Of a stretch of 64,000 nt of DNA, positions 52,037 to 60,400 are shown one piece after another. Each line of letters starts with the position of its first letter. Positions within the stretch are counted from its first letter, which is position 1. The stretch lies in assembly GCF_025506355.1 (NCBI RefSeq), contig NZ_JANZYP010000031.1:34882-98881 (forward strand), given 5' to 3'. The notes below the pieces were generated by a model. That model was given only the letters and a program-made list of their open reading frames with translations. It had not been told where the DNA came from and ran no database searches. The stretch comes from Sphaerisporangium corydalis (GTDB lineage: Bacteria; Actinomycetota; Actinomycetes; Streptosporangiales; Streptosporangiaceae). Both the position numbers and the translations under genes were made by a program.

Positions 52037-52780
52037 ATGAGCACGGAGCACGCCAGCTCGCGCGTCGCCATCGTCACCGGCGGATCCGGCGGCATCGGAC
52101 GCCAGGTCGCCGAGCGGCTGGGCGCCGAGGGGTACGCGGTCGTGGTCGGCTACTCGGGAAGCGAGGGCAAGGCCGCCGACGCCGCCGACGCGGTGAAGGC
52201 GGCCGGCGGCACCGCGATCACGGTGCGGGCCGACGTCGCCGAGGAGACCGAGGTGGCGGCGCTGTTCGACCGGGCCGAGCGGGAGTTCGGCGGCATCGAC
52301 GTCGTGGTGCACACGGCCGGCCTGATGATCCTCGGGCCGCTGGCCACCTACGATCTCGACGTGCTCGACCGCATGCACCGCGTGAACATCCGGGGGACGT
52401 TCGTGGTCGACCAGCAGGCCGCCCGCCGGGTCCGCTCCGGCGGCGCGATCATCAACTTCTCCACCTCCGTCACCAAGCTGGCCCCGCCCGGCTACGCCGC
52501 GTACGCCGCCTCCAAGGGCTCGGTCGACGCGATCACCCTGATCCTGGCGCGCGAGCTGCGCGGCAAGGATGTCACCGTCAACGCCGTCGCCCCCGGCCCC
52601 ACCGCCACGCCCCTGTTCCTCGACGGCAAGGACCAGGCCACTATCGACGCCATGGCCGCGCGCCCCCCGCTGGAACGCCTCGGCACCCCCGACGACATCG
52701 CCGAGGCCGTCGCCTTCCTCGCCGGCCCCGCCCGCTGGATCAACGGCCAGATCATCTACGTGAACGGCGGCATCGCCTGA
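52037..52780 (+). CDS. Short-chain dehydrogenase/reductase (SDR)
   Basis: 247 residues, classical SDR: cofactor loop TGGSGGIGRQ near 14, VVHTAGL, catalytic Ser in IINFSTSVTK, catalytic YAASK near 158, and PGPTATPLF. The basic/acidic pattern does not settle NADH versus NADPH. Substrate unknown. AAGGAG seven bases upstream of ATG 52037. Confidence 0.9.
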   Translation: MSTEHASSRVAIVTGGSGGIGRQVAERLGAEGYAVVVGYSGSEGKAADAADAVKAAGGTAITVRADVAEETEVAALFDRAEREFGGIDVVVHTAGLMILGPLATYDLDVLDRMHRVNIRGTFVVDQQAARRVRSGGAIINFSTSVTKLAPPGYAAYAASKGSVDAITLILARELRGKDVTVNAVAPGPTATPLFLDGKDQATIDAMAARPPLERLGTPDDIAEAVAFLAGPARWINGQIIYVNGGIA

Positions 52781-52829
52781 CCTCGATGGTCCTGCCGAGC
52801 GAGTGCCGAACGGGTGTCGAAAGGATTCC

Positions 52830-53588
52830 ATGACCTGGTACGGGCCGGACGCGCAGCGGATCTACTACGAGGACGCCGGCCGGGGTGACGCCGTCGTGAT
52901 CATGCCTGGCTGGGGCGGCAGCGTCATCGACCTCGATCGCGTGCGAGGCGAACTCGCCGGCGGGTTCCGTGTCATCGCCGTCGACCTGCCGGGATCAGGC
53001 CGGTCCCTGCCCCAGCCGAGGCACTACGCGCCGACCTACTACCTGGACGACGCCCGGGTCCTGCTCGGCCTGCTCGACGAACTCGGAGTCGAGGTGGCCC
53101 ATCTGATCGGCTTCAGCGATGGCGGCGAGGAGGCGCTCCTCATGGCGGCGCTGCGCCCGGCCCGGGCGCTTTCGGTCCTCACCTGGGGCGCGGCCGGTCA
53201 GATCGTGGCGTCGCCGCGGATGCTCCACGGGCTCGCGAACCTGCTGGACGACCCCATCGACGAGCTCAAGACGCTGGCCGCCTACCTGGCCGAGAGCCAC
53301 GGCGTGGCCCACGCCCGCACCATGGCGAACAGCTGGTCCCAGGCACTGAGCGCGGTCATCGACGCGGGCGGCGACATCAGCCGATCAAGAGCGGCCGACA
53401 TCACCTGCCCCACGCTCCTGATCACCGGAACCTACGACCCCTTCTGCCCCCCGAGCCTGGTCCGCCAGATGGCCGAGGCCCTCCCACGCGGAACCTACCT
53501 GGAGGCCCCAGAAGGCGGCCACGACCTCCACCTGTCACACGGCGCCTGGCTGACGTCCACCATCGTCAACTGGCTGAGCGATCACTAG
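52830..53588 (+). CDS. Alpha/beta-fold hydrolase
   Basis: 252 residues: GWGGSVIDL oxyanion region, DLPGSGRS, nucleophile elbow IGFSDGGEEA near 98, acid in TGTYDPFCPP, and the histidine in GGHDLHLSHG near 232. Probably an esterase or C-C hydrolase, substrate unknown. It follows the SDR on the same strand by 49 bp and may be co-transcribed. AAAGG six bases upstream. Confidence 0.85.
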   Translation: MTWYGPDAQRIYYEDAGRGDAVVIMPGWGGSVIDLDRVRGELAGGFRVIAVDLPGSGRSLPQPRHYAPTYYLDDARVLLGLLDELGVEVAHLIGFSDGGEEALLMAALRPARALSVLTWGAAGQIVASPRMLHGLANLLDDPIDELKTLAAYLAESHGVAHARTMANSWSQALSAVIDAGGDISRSRAADITCPTLLITGTYDPFCPPSLVRQMAEALPRGTYLEAPEGGHDLHLSHGAWLTSTIVNWLSDH

Positions 53589-53614
53589 CGGCGCTGTGCC
53601 CGTGGGCGGGACAG

Positions 53615-54277
53615 TCATTCTCGGGGTCGAGGTTCGGGGTCGAGGCCGGTGAGGATGGTGGTGATCAGGGAGTCGGTGAAGTCGGGGGGGACCTGGTCGG
53701 GGGTGAGGACCGTGCCGCTCAGCAGGGGGAGCAGGACCAGTTCGTGGCAGGCGCCGATGATCATCGTGGCGGCGGCCTCGGGGCTGGCGTCCGGGGACAG
53801 GCGGCCGAGGAGCAGTTCGGCCCGCAGGTAGTCGGCCAGGTCGGCGCGCAGGCCGCGTCCCCCGGCCGTCGGGTTGGTCAGCTCGCCGAAACGGATGAGC
53901 ACCCTGGGCTGGTGGAGCAGGCCGGCGAAGGCGGGCAGGATCGCGATGTGCAGGGCCACGCCGTAGGCGGCGTACGCGCGCAGGTTGGCCTCGACGCTGC
54001 CCTCCCCGGCCCGCCCGGGCGGCTCGCCCAGCCGGCGCTCCACCGAACGGACGTGCGCGTGCAGCGCCAGCGCGAGGAGCTCCTCCTTGTCGGCGAAGTG
54101 GTTGTAGAGCACGCCGTCGGCGACCCGTGCCTCGCGGGCGATGGCCCGCACCGTCAGGCCGGCGGTGCCCTGCTCGGCGATGAGCCGCTCGGCGGTGGCG
54201 ATGAGGTGCTCGCGCAGGCTCTGCTCGCCGCCGCCGTCCCGCAGCACGGCCGCTCTTCTCGGAGACATCACGCACAT
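53615..54277 (-). CDS. TetR-family regulator (A)
   Basis: 220 residues: N-terminal three-helix DNA-binding domain (LIATAERLIAEQGTAGLTVR, AIAREARVADGVLYNHF) and a ligand-binding C-terminal domain. No strong ribosome-binding site precedes ATG 54277; ATG 54268 is possible and leaderless translation is conceivable. It ends 26 bp from the convergent hydrolase gene and lies 52 bp downstream of the methyltransferase stop on the same strand, so it could be co-transcribed. Confidence 0.88.
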   Translation of the reverse strand: MCVMSPRRAAVLRDGGGEQSLREHLIATAERLIAEQGTAGLTVRAIAREARVADGVLYNHFADKEELLALALHAHVRSVERRLGEPPGRAGEGSVEANLRAYAAYGVALHIAILPAFAGLLHQPRVLIRFGELTNPTAGGRGLRADLADYLRAELLLGRLSPDASPEAAATMIIGACHELVLLPLLSGTVLTPDQVPPDFTDSLITTILTGLDPEPRPRE

Positions 54278-54329
54278 CGTATTGAGTACCGGCCCCGGTC
54301 CGCCCGGCGGAGACCAGGCCGGACCCGGG

Positions 54330-55172
54330 TCACGGGCGGGTTGCGGTGATCAGGAGGCCGCCGCCGCGCAGGCGTACGGCTCCGGGGTGTTCGAAGGGGA
54401 GCAGGGCCTCGGTGAGTGCCTGGCGGGCCCGTGCCGCCGTCGCCGGGTCGACCTGGCCGAGCAGGTGCTGGACGGGTCCCCAGGCACCGAGGAAGGCGGC
54501 CGCGTCGGCGGCGTCGCGTCCCCATATCTGGGGAGCGTCGACGGGTGTGGTGGCGACGCCGGTGAAGCCGGCTTCGGTGAGCACCTCGCGGACGTGCGCG
54601 GGGTCCGACAGCGAATCCGGCCCGGGGCCGCCGGTCTGCGGGGCGTCAGGCGCGGGGAGGTGCTCGGCCATTTCGGCGAATACCTGGCCGAGGTCGTTGT
54701 CGGCCATGCTCCGCAGGCTCAGGAAGGCGACCCGGCCGCCGGGCCGCAGTGCGCGGCCGATGTTGGCGAACGCGGCCACCGGGTCGGCGAAGAACATGAT
54801 CGCGAAGCGGCTGATGGCGACGTCGAAACCGCCTGCCGGGAACGGGTGGATCTGGGCGTCCCCCCGGTCGAAGGTCACGTTGGTCACGCGTTCTTCGGCC
54901 GCGAGGGCGCGTGCCCGTTCCAGCATCGGCTCCGACAGGTCGACCCCGGTGGCGTGCCCGTGCCGAGCCAGGCCCGCGGCCAGCCGGGTGAGCTGCCCGT
55001 TGCCGCACCCGACGTCGAGCACGCGGTCGTGCTCCCCGATGGCCGCCGCGTCCAGCAGGAATCCGTTGAATCCGCTGTTCACGGCGTCGTATCGGTCGTG
55101 GTTGCCGGCCCAGTGCCGCCCTTCGTACCCGTTCCATGCCTCGGACTGCTCGGTGTTGACGATCGAATGCAT
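54330..55172 (-). CDS. SAM-dependent class I methyltransferase
   Basis: 280 residues: SAM-binding VLDVGCGNGQLTRL near 48, GVDLSEPMLERA, FDRGDAQIHPF, FDVAISRFAIMFF. The substrate is unknown; the Methyltransf_11/UbiE-like pattern suggests a small molecule. GGGAGGG lies five bases before ATG 55172. Its upstream region contains the GAAC/GTTC array, the likely control site. Confidence 0.87.
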   Translation of the reverse strand: MHSIVNTEQSEAWNGYEGRHWAGNHDRYDAVNSGFNGFLLDAAAIGEHDRVLDVGCGNGQLTRLAAGLARHGHATGVDLSEPMLERARALAAEERVTNVTFDRGDAQIHPFPAGGFDVAISRFAIMFFADPVAAFANIGRALRPGGRVAFLSLRSMADNDLGQVFAEMAEHLPAPDAPQTGGPGPDSLSDPAHVREVLTEAGFTGVATTPVDAPQIWGRDAADAAAFLGAWGPVQHLLGQVDPATAARARQALTEALLPFEHPGAVRLRGGGLLITATRP

Positions 55173-55230
55173 TTGAGCCCTCCCATGGGGTGCCGCCCAG
55201 CCCGGACGTTCACTCCGGGCATAGGTTGTT

Positions 55231-55264
55231 ATGAACACGCGTTCATGAACTTGTGTTCACGAAC
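55231..55264. promoter_or_regulatory. GAAC/GTTC operator array
   Basis: The bases run ATGAAC-ACGC-GTTCATGAAC-TTGT-GTTCACGAAC: five alternating half-sites forming overlapping inverted repeats with 4- and 2-base spacers. Another GTTCAC occurs at about 55208. It sits 59-92 bp from the methyltransferase start and about 195 bp from the NmrA-like start, so it could serve both divergent genes. TetR regulator A is the nearest candidate binder. Confidence 0.6.
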
Positions 55265-55457
55265 ATACCACTGGCGCCGTCCGCGCGCGGCTGGGTCGGG
55301 GGAGCGGTGGCAGGTGTGGGCGGCTCCAGGGAGGGCCATGGGGCTGACCTGGGAGGTTACGGCGGTGTGCCTGACCGACATTCATGTGCCTCCTTATGGG
55401 CCCGGCCGCCGGTCGCGATGCTGGGGCGGTTACCTGACAGAACCAAGGAGATGCCTC

Positions 55458-56450
55458 ATGATCCTCGTCACCGGCGCGTCCGGCGCGCTCGGCGGTCTGA
55501 TCCTCGACCGCCTCTCGGCCGTCCCCGGCCTTGAGGTGGTCGCCGGCACCCGCGCCGCTGCCCCCGAATCATCGGCCCCCGCGCCATCGGGTCCCGCACC
55601 ATTGGCCCTCTCGGGCGACACCTCTGAGGGGAATCGGGCGGCCGGTCGTCCGGACGCGCGGTGGATCGACTTCGACCGGCCGGAGACGCTCGCCACCGGG
55701 TTCGCGGGCGCTGACGTCCTGGTGTTCGTGTCGGCCGGGTACGCCGACGACGACGTGGTGATCGCCCGGCACGGTGCGGTGGTCCGGGCGGCGGCCAAGG
55801 CGGGCGTGCGGCACGTGATCTACACCAGCCTGGCCGGGTCGGGCGACGGGCTCAGCCTCGCCTTGATCCACCGCTGGACCGAGGAGCGCCTGGCCGAGGC
55901 CCCCTTCGAGGTGACCGTCCTGCGCAACGGGCTGTACGCGGAGGTGCCCGTCGCCCTCGCGCTGCTGTGCGCCGGGTCCGGCGTCGCCTCCGGCGTTCTC
56001 CAGGCGCCGTTCGGTGCGGGCCGGGTCACGGTCGTGGCCAGGGAGGACCTCGCCGACGTGGCCGCGCGGGTCGCCGCCGAGGCGTACGCGGACCTGGCCG
56101 CCGGTGCCGACCGCCGGCACGCGGGACGCGTGTACGAGCTGCCCGGGGTGGCGGCCATCGGCGGGGCGGACATCGCGGCGGCGCTCGCCGAGACGCTGGG
56201 CCGCCCGGTCGCTTACCGGACCGCGCCGCTGGCCGCCGCGCGGGTCGTCATCGGCAAGGCCGGGCTCCCGGCGTTCCAGGCAGACCACGCGATCTCGACG
56301 CTCTCCAACGTCAACGCCGGCCGGCTCGTGCAGGAGGGCGGCGACCTGCCGGGCCTGCTGGCGGCGCCGCCCCGTCCGGTCCCCGACCTGGTCGCCGACG
56401 CGGTGAAGGCTCTCGTCGCCGTCCTGCCCACGGGCGTCGCCACGTCCTGA
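55458..56450 (+). CDS. NmrA/NAD(P)-binding atypical SDR
   Basis: 330 residues: nucleotide-binding TGASGALGG near residue 5, VVAGTRAA, VLVFVSAGYADDD, HVIYTSLAGSG, and a C-terminal region resembling SDR_a5/NmrA. It lacks the classical YxxxK in the expected place, so it may be a redox sensor or a quinone-type reductase. An Ala/Pro/Ser insertion (about residues 35-58) carries low-complexity repeats. AAGGAG seven bases upstream of ATG 55458. Confidence 0.82.
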   Translation: MILVTGASGALGGLILDRLSAVPGLEVVAGTRAAAPESSAPAPSGPAPLALSGDTSEGNRAAGRPDARWIDFDRPETLATGFAGADVLVFVSAGYADDDVVIARHGAVVRAAAKAGVRHVIYTSLAGSGDGLSLALIHRWTEERLAEAPFEVTVLRNGLYAEVPVALALLCAGSGVASGVLQAPFGAGRVTVVAREDLADVAARVAAEAYADLAAGADRRHAGRVYELPGVAAIGGADIAAALAETLGRPVAYRTAPLAAARVVIGKAGLPAFQADHAISTLSNVNAGRLVQEGGDLPGLLAAPPRPVPDLVADAVKALVAVLPTGVATS

Positions 56451-56556
56451 CCAGGGTCGTGGCACCGTCGGGGTGGGTGTGGCTCGCGGTGGTGGTCGTG
56501 GCCGGTGGCTGAGACAATCGACGGCGACGCGCCATCGGGCCGGAGGAGGCACCTCG

Positions 56557-56970
56557 ATGACAGTGGGGCGAGCGGTGGTGACCGGCGAGCCGGTGGGCAG
56601 CTGCGCGGATTACGAGGAGGACTGCGGGATCCGGGAGGTCCTCGACCGCATCGGGGACAAATGGTCGGTCCTGGTGATCGTCGAGCTCGCCCAGGGCGTG
56701 CGCCGGTTCCGTGCCCTCCAGCGCGCCGTGCCGGGCATCTCCCAGCGCATGCTGACCCTCACGGTCCGCCGCCTGGAACGCGACGGCGTGATCTCCAGGA
56801 CCGTCCACGCCACGATCCCGCCCCAGGTCGAGTACGAGCTGACGGCGACGGGCCACAGCCTCACCCACCTGGTGAAGGCCCTCGCCGACTGGTCGGCCGA
56901 GCACCACCAGGTCATCGCCGACGCGCGCCGCCGCTGGGACACCGCCAACCCCGACTCCGGAATCCGCTGA
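56557..56970 (+). CDS. HxlR-family transcriptional regulator
   Basis: 137 residues with the HxlR winged helix: CGIREVLDRIGDKWSVLVI, FRALQRAVPGISQRMLT, LERDGVISRTV, and the sensor cysteine CGI near residue 23. HxlR proteins often sense quinones or electrophiles by this cysteine. It follows the NmrA-like gene by 106 bp on the same strand, a pairing common for quinone-stress systems. GGAGGAGG precedes ATG 56557. Confidence 0.9.
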   Translation: MTVGRAVVTGEPVGSCADYEEDCGIREVLDRIGDKWSVLVIVELAQGVRRFRALQRAVPGISQRMLTLTVRRLERDGVISRTVHATIPPQVEYELTATGHSLTHLVKALADWSAEHHQVIADARRRWDTANPDSGIR

Positions 56971-57056
56971 CCGAAACGGAGTCCACGGGCTAACGGAGCC
57001 CGACGGCTGACGCAGTCCGCACACCGCCTCGGCTCAGGTCGTGTCGCGCGGATCGG

Positions 57057-58001
57057 TCAGCCGGGGTGTCGCAGAGAGGGTTCGGCGAAGCGGTAGACCA
57101 CGCCGGTCAGCCGCTCCGACTCTTCCCAGAGGCGGCGCTGCGCGGCGGTGTCGTACGAGCGGGCGCTCGACTCGACGCGCTCCGGGTGCCCGGTGAACTG
57201 GAGCCTGCCCGGCGGGCCGTAGTACTCGCCGCCACGCGCGGCGGGGTCGACGGCGGCGCGCACCGACGCCAGCGCCCCCACGTGCGGGCTCTGCAGCAGC
57301 CACGAGGTGAACCACCTCATCCCGGGCCGCATCGCGACGCGCACGAAGACGCCCAGGTTGCGGCCGAAGTCGGTGCGCGCGTTGCCGGGGTGCGCGGCCA
57401 GCGAGATCGTCTCCGCGCCGGCCGAGGCCAGCCGCCGTTGCAGTTCGTAGGCGAACATCAGGTTCGCGAGCTTCGACTGGAAGTACGCGGTCTCGCCCTT
57501 GTACCCGTGTTCGAGCTGGAGGTCGCCGAACTTCATCTCCCCGCGCCGGTGCCCGATGCTGCTGACGGTCACGACGCGGGAGCCCGGCACCGGCAGCAGC
57601 AGTTCCAGCAGCAGGCCGGTCAGCGCGTAGTGCCCGAGGTGGTTGGTGCCGAAGTGCAGCTCGAAGCCGTCCTCGGTGCGGGTGTACGGCGGCATGATCA
57701 TGCCGGCGTTGTTGACGAGCAGGTCCAGCCGGGGGTGGATCTCCCCGATCCGTTCCGCGGCCTCGCGGACCGAGGCGAGCGAGGCCAGGTCCAGGCGGAT
57801 GGGGATGACCGTTGACCCGGCGCCGATCCGTGCCGCCGCGGCTTCCGCCTTGCCGAGGTCGCGGCAGGCCAGCAGCACGGTGGCCCCGTGCTCGGCCAGC
57901 AGCTTGGCCGTCTCGAAGCCGATGCCGGTGTTGCCGCCGGTGACGACGGCGGTCCGTCCTCGCTGGTCGCCGATCTCGGCCCCGGTCCATCTCGCGTTCA
58001 T
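57057..58001 (-). CDS. SDR oxidoreductase (retinol-dehydrogenase-like)
   Basis: 314 residues: TGGNTGIGFETAKLL near 19, LDLLVNNAGMI near 95, catalytic YFQSKLAN near 170 and HPGNARTDFG. This long SDR type resembles WWOX/RDH-like bacterial proteins. GGAGG precedes ATG 58001 by seven bases. Divergent from TetR regulator B across the duplicated operator, so it is probably the repressed target. Confidence 0.9.
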   Translation of the reverse strand: MNARWTGAEIGDQRGRTAVVTGGNTGIGFETAKLLAEHGATVLLACRDLGKAEAAAARIGAGSTVIPIRLDLASLASVREAAERIGEIHPRLDLLVNNAGMIMPPYTRTEDGFELHFGTNHLGHYALTGLLLELLLPVPGSRVVTVSSIGHRRGEMKFGDLQLEHGYKGETAYFQSKLANLMFAYELQRRLASAGAETISLAAHPGNARTDFGRNLGVFVRVAMRPGMRWFTSWLLQSPHVGALASVRAAVDPAARGGEYYGPPGRLQFTGHPERVESSARSYDTAAQRRLWEESERLTGVVYRFAEPSLRHPG

Positions 58002-58025
58002 GGTGCGCCTCCAGCCGCCTATAAT

Positions 58026-58076
58026 CGGGATGGTCGTCCCGTTTGAGGCGACTATACGGGACGGCCGTCCCGTTTG
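58026..58076. promoter_or_regulatory. Duplicated TetR-type operator
   Basis: CGGGAYGGYCGTCCCGTTTG occurs at 58026-58045 and 58057-58076, exactly 31 bp (about three turns) apart. The second contains a perfect 18-bp palindrome, ACGGGACGGCCGTCCCGT (58056-58073). TATAAT at 58020 and CTATAC at 58052 look like -10 elements. Lying between divergent SDR and TetR genes, it should govern both. Confidence 0.75.
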
Positions 58077-58102
58077 TCGAAGGGTCCTGGAGGGGACGGG
58101 TC

Positions 58103-58657
58103 GTGCGTGCCGACGCCAGGCGGAACAGGGAACGGGTGCTGGAGGTGGCGTGCGACGTGTTCGCGGCCGAGGGCCTGTCGGTCCCGGTCGCCGAGATCGC
58201 ACGGCGGGCGGGGGTCGGCACCGGCACGGTCAGCAGGCACTTCCCGACAAAGGAGGACCTGTTGCGCGCCATCATCCTCGACCGCATCGAGCGCATCGTG
58301 GACCAGGCCCGTGCCCTGGAGTCGCTCGGGGACCCCGGCACGGCCTTCTACCGTTTCCTCGCCGTCATGGTGGAGGAGACGGCGGCCAACCGGGGGCTGA
58401 CCGAGGCGTTCGCGGGCGCCGGTTTCGACATGGAGGCCGCGTCCTCCGGCGCCTCCGACGACGTCATGGGGGTGTTGCGCGATCTGCTGGCCGCCGCCCA
58501 GCGCGCGGGGGCGGTACGGCCGGACGTCGAGGTGGCCGATGTGAAGGCGCTCATCATGGGGTGCCTCGCCAGGGAGCGAGGCGACGGTGACACCGCCGCG
58601 CGCCTGCGCATGATCACCGTGGTCTCGGCGGGCCTGCGCCCGGACCCTGCCCGCTGA
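58103..58657 (+). CDS. TetR-family regulator (B)
   Basis: 184 residues: DNA-binding helices RRNRERVLEVACDVFAAEG and VAEIARRAGVGTGTVSRHF, and a short ligand-binding domain typical of the TetR_C_ family with a DLLAAAQRAGAVR motif. GTG 58103 follows GGAGGGG. Adjacent palindromes point to autorepression and control of the divergent SDR. Confidence 0.88.
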   Translation: MRADARRNRERVLEVACDVFAAEGLSVPVAEIARRAGVGTGTVSRHFPTKEDLLRAIILDRIERIVDQARALESLGDPGTAFYRFLAVMVEETAANRGLTEAFAGAGFDMEAASSGASDDVMGVLRDLLAAAQRAGAVRPDVEVADVKALIMGCLARERGDGDTAARLRMITVVSAGLRPDPAR

Positions 58658-58715
58658 GTGGGCGTGAGATGTCCTCCTTGTCATGTTCGCCGGCCGGGTT
58701 CGGTGGCACGGGGCG

Positions 58716-59039
58716 TCAGTTCCATTGCGAGTGCTGCTGGAAGGGCTGTATCGCGGGCGGGGTGTTCCTCCTCGTTCTCGGCTGGCGCTGGGTCAGGGTC
58801 TCGCAGGAGACCAGCCGCCACGGGCTCAATTCGGGATTGGCGATCGTGTCGACCACCTGTGCGCGGATCTGCGCGGTGACGCTCTCCTCTGTGTGAATTC
58901 GGATGGCGATGAAACCGACACCCTGCCGGAGTTCCTTGTCCCATTGCCGGGGCAATTGGGCCAGGAGTCGCTTACCGTCGACGGGGGAGTCGTCCGACGG
59001 GTGCCTCGGGTCGCGGCGCAGCGTCAGCACGACGAGCAT
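58716..59039 (-). CDS. Small hypothetical protein
   Basis: 107 residues, no recognised domain, no membrane segment. LLAQLPRQWDKELRQGVGFIAIRIHTEES looks structured, whereas the last 20 residues are polar and disordered-like. ATG 59039 has GGAGG nine bases upstream. It precedes nothing obvious; the region upstream is AT-richer than the genome average. I am unsure that it is expressed. Confidence 0.45.
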   Translation of the reverse strand: MLVVLTLRRDPRHPSDDSPVDGKRLLAQLPRQWDKELRQGVGFIAIRIHTEESVTAQIRAQVVDTIANPELSPWRLVSCETLTQRQPRTRRNTPPAIQPFQQHSQWN

Positions 59040-59353
59040 CGCCGTGCCCCTCCGCTCCGCCCCAGGTGAAGCCCACCGGGACGGCCACTGGCGGGCCGGC
59101 CCCGTATATGGGACAAAGCATGCCGACCACACTGATAAGGGACTGGCCGGCGGCGGGGATCGTTCATTCCTTTTCTCTTTCTCGGGGCGGTGGATTCGTT
59201 CTCGCAAGACCAACTCTGCGCTTTCCACCGCCCGCGGGCCAGAGAAATCGAAGGCAGCAAGTTGCCCGCCGATGACCGCTTCCTGCCAGCGAATCGGGTA
59301 TCCAAGGCGCCCGTCTGGTATTAGGAGGGATACCCCCTCCCGGGCCGGGCGGC
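59040..59353. other. 314-bp AT-richer gap
   Basis: Between the small gene and the first SGNH hydrolase. The segment 59150-59215 is pyrimidine-rich (TTCCTTTTCTCTTTCTC). A 47-residue reading frame on the minus strand, ATG near 59167, is preceded by AAAAGGA but has Arg/Gly-rich content; I do not call it. Confidence 0.5.
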
Positions 59354-60370
59354 TCAGCCGATCTTCGCCGAGATGATCGGGGCGAGCCGGTCGGCGATCT
59401 TGACGTGCCCCGCGTCGTTCGGGTGCACCGAATCGCTCAGGTCGGAGGCGGTCAGCCACCCCTCGGTGTTGACGTAGTACACGTTCGCGTCGCCGCCGTC
59501 GTTCAGGGCCTTGACCGACGCCTGGGTCTGCGCGGCGAACCGCTTGCTGAACGTCTCCAGGGCGAACACCGCCGCACGCGGGTACTTGGCCCGCACCTCG
59601 CGCAGCAGGTTGGTGTACGACGCCTGGAACTCGGGGGTGTGCACGCCGTGGCCGGAGTCGTTGGTCCCGAGGTTGATGACGACGGCGCTCGCCTGGTAGC
59701 GGGAGAAGTCCCAGTCCGGCGTCGTCGCGTTCGGGTTCAGCTTGAGGAACTGCCGCTCCAGGCCGACGCACCCGTCGGTGGTCACCACCAGGCAGGCACC
59801 CCCCTGCGCGACCTGGGTGTGCCGGACGCCGAGCCGCTCCCCGACGAGCCACCCGTACGCGGTGAGCGCGTTCTTGGAGGTGGTGGTCCCGACGGTGATG
59901 GAGTCGCCCACGAACTCCACCAGCTTGGCCGGGACGGCCGCGGGAAGCGTCCGGGCGCCGGAGTCCAGGATCAGGCCCTGGAAGACGGCGTCCCCGTGGT
60001 AGGAGCCGGCGACCACCCGGTACGACACCTTCAGCGTGTGGTTGCCGGACGCCAGCGGGGTCGGCGTCAGGTTCACCGTGCCCTTCACGTTGGTCAGGTA
60101 GGTGTACGGCCGGCCGTCGACGCTGGCGTACAGGTCGATGGTGTTGCGCTGCCGCAGCTTGACGGTCGTGCCGGTGAAACCGGTGGTGAAGTAGGCCCCG
60201 GCCCAGTACGGCGTGAAGGCGGTGGTCGTGGCCGTGTCCCACCGGCCGGTGAACGCGATGTTGGAGTCCGTCGGCGAGCCGTCCCCGGTCGCGGCCGACG
60301 CCCCGGTGGCGGGGACGAGCCCGCCCGCGACCAGGGCGGCCAGCGTGATCAGGGTCCTCCAGTGCGACAT
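59354..60370 (-). CDS. Secreted SGNH/GDSL hydrolase (CE2-like), copy 2
   Basis: 338 residues: signal peptide (about 1-26, ending GASA), an N-terminal jelly-roll-like domain (IAFTGRWD, TVKLRQRNTIDLYASVDG), then the SGNH hydrolase: EFVGDSITVG (catalytic Ser), VVINLGTNDSG (Asn block) and DSVHPNDAGH (Asp-His pair). The layout matches family 2 carbohydrate esterases that deacetylate xylan or chitin-like glycans. It lies 30 bp after its paralogue, same strand. Confidence 0.88.
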   Translation of the reverse strand: MSHWRTLITLAALVAGGLVPATGASAATGDGSPTDSNIAFTGRWDTATTTAFTPYWAGAYFTTGFTGTTVKLRQRNTIDLYASVDGRPYTYLTNVKGTVNLTPTPLASGNHTLKVSYRVVAGSYHGDAVFQGLILDSGARTLPAAVPAKLVEFVGDSITVGTTTSKNALTAYGWLVGERLGVRHTQVAQGGACLVVTTDGCVGLERQFLKLNPNATTPDWDFSRYQASAVVINLGTNDSGHGVHTPEFQASYTNLLREVRAKYPRAAVFALETFSKRFAAQTQASVKALNDGGDANVYYVNTEGWLTASDLSDSVHPNDAGHVKIADRLAPIISAKIG

Positions 60371-60400
60371 GGGGCCGTCCCTTCCTGGGACCTCGGCCGG

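Noticed and set aside
54330..56450. A single reading frame running 54141-56450 on plus
   Set aside because: Its first half is antisense to the methyltransferase gene; the NmrA-like gene begins at ATG 55458 with a good ribosome-binding site.
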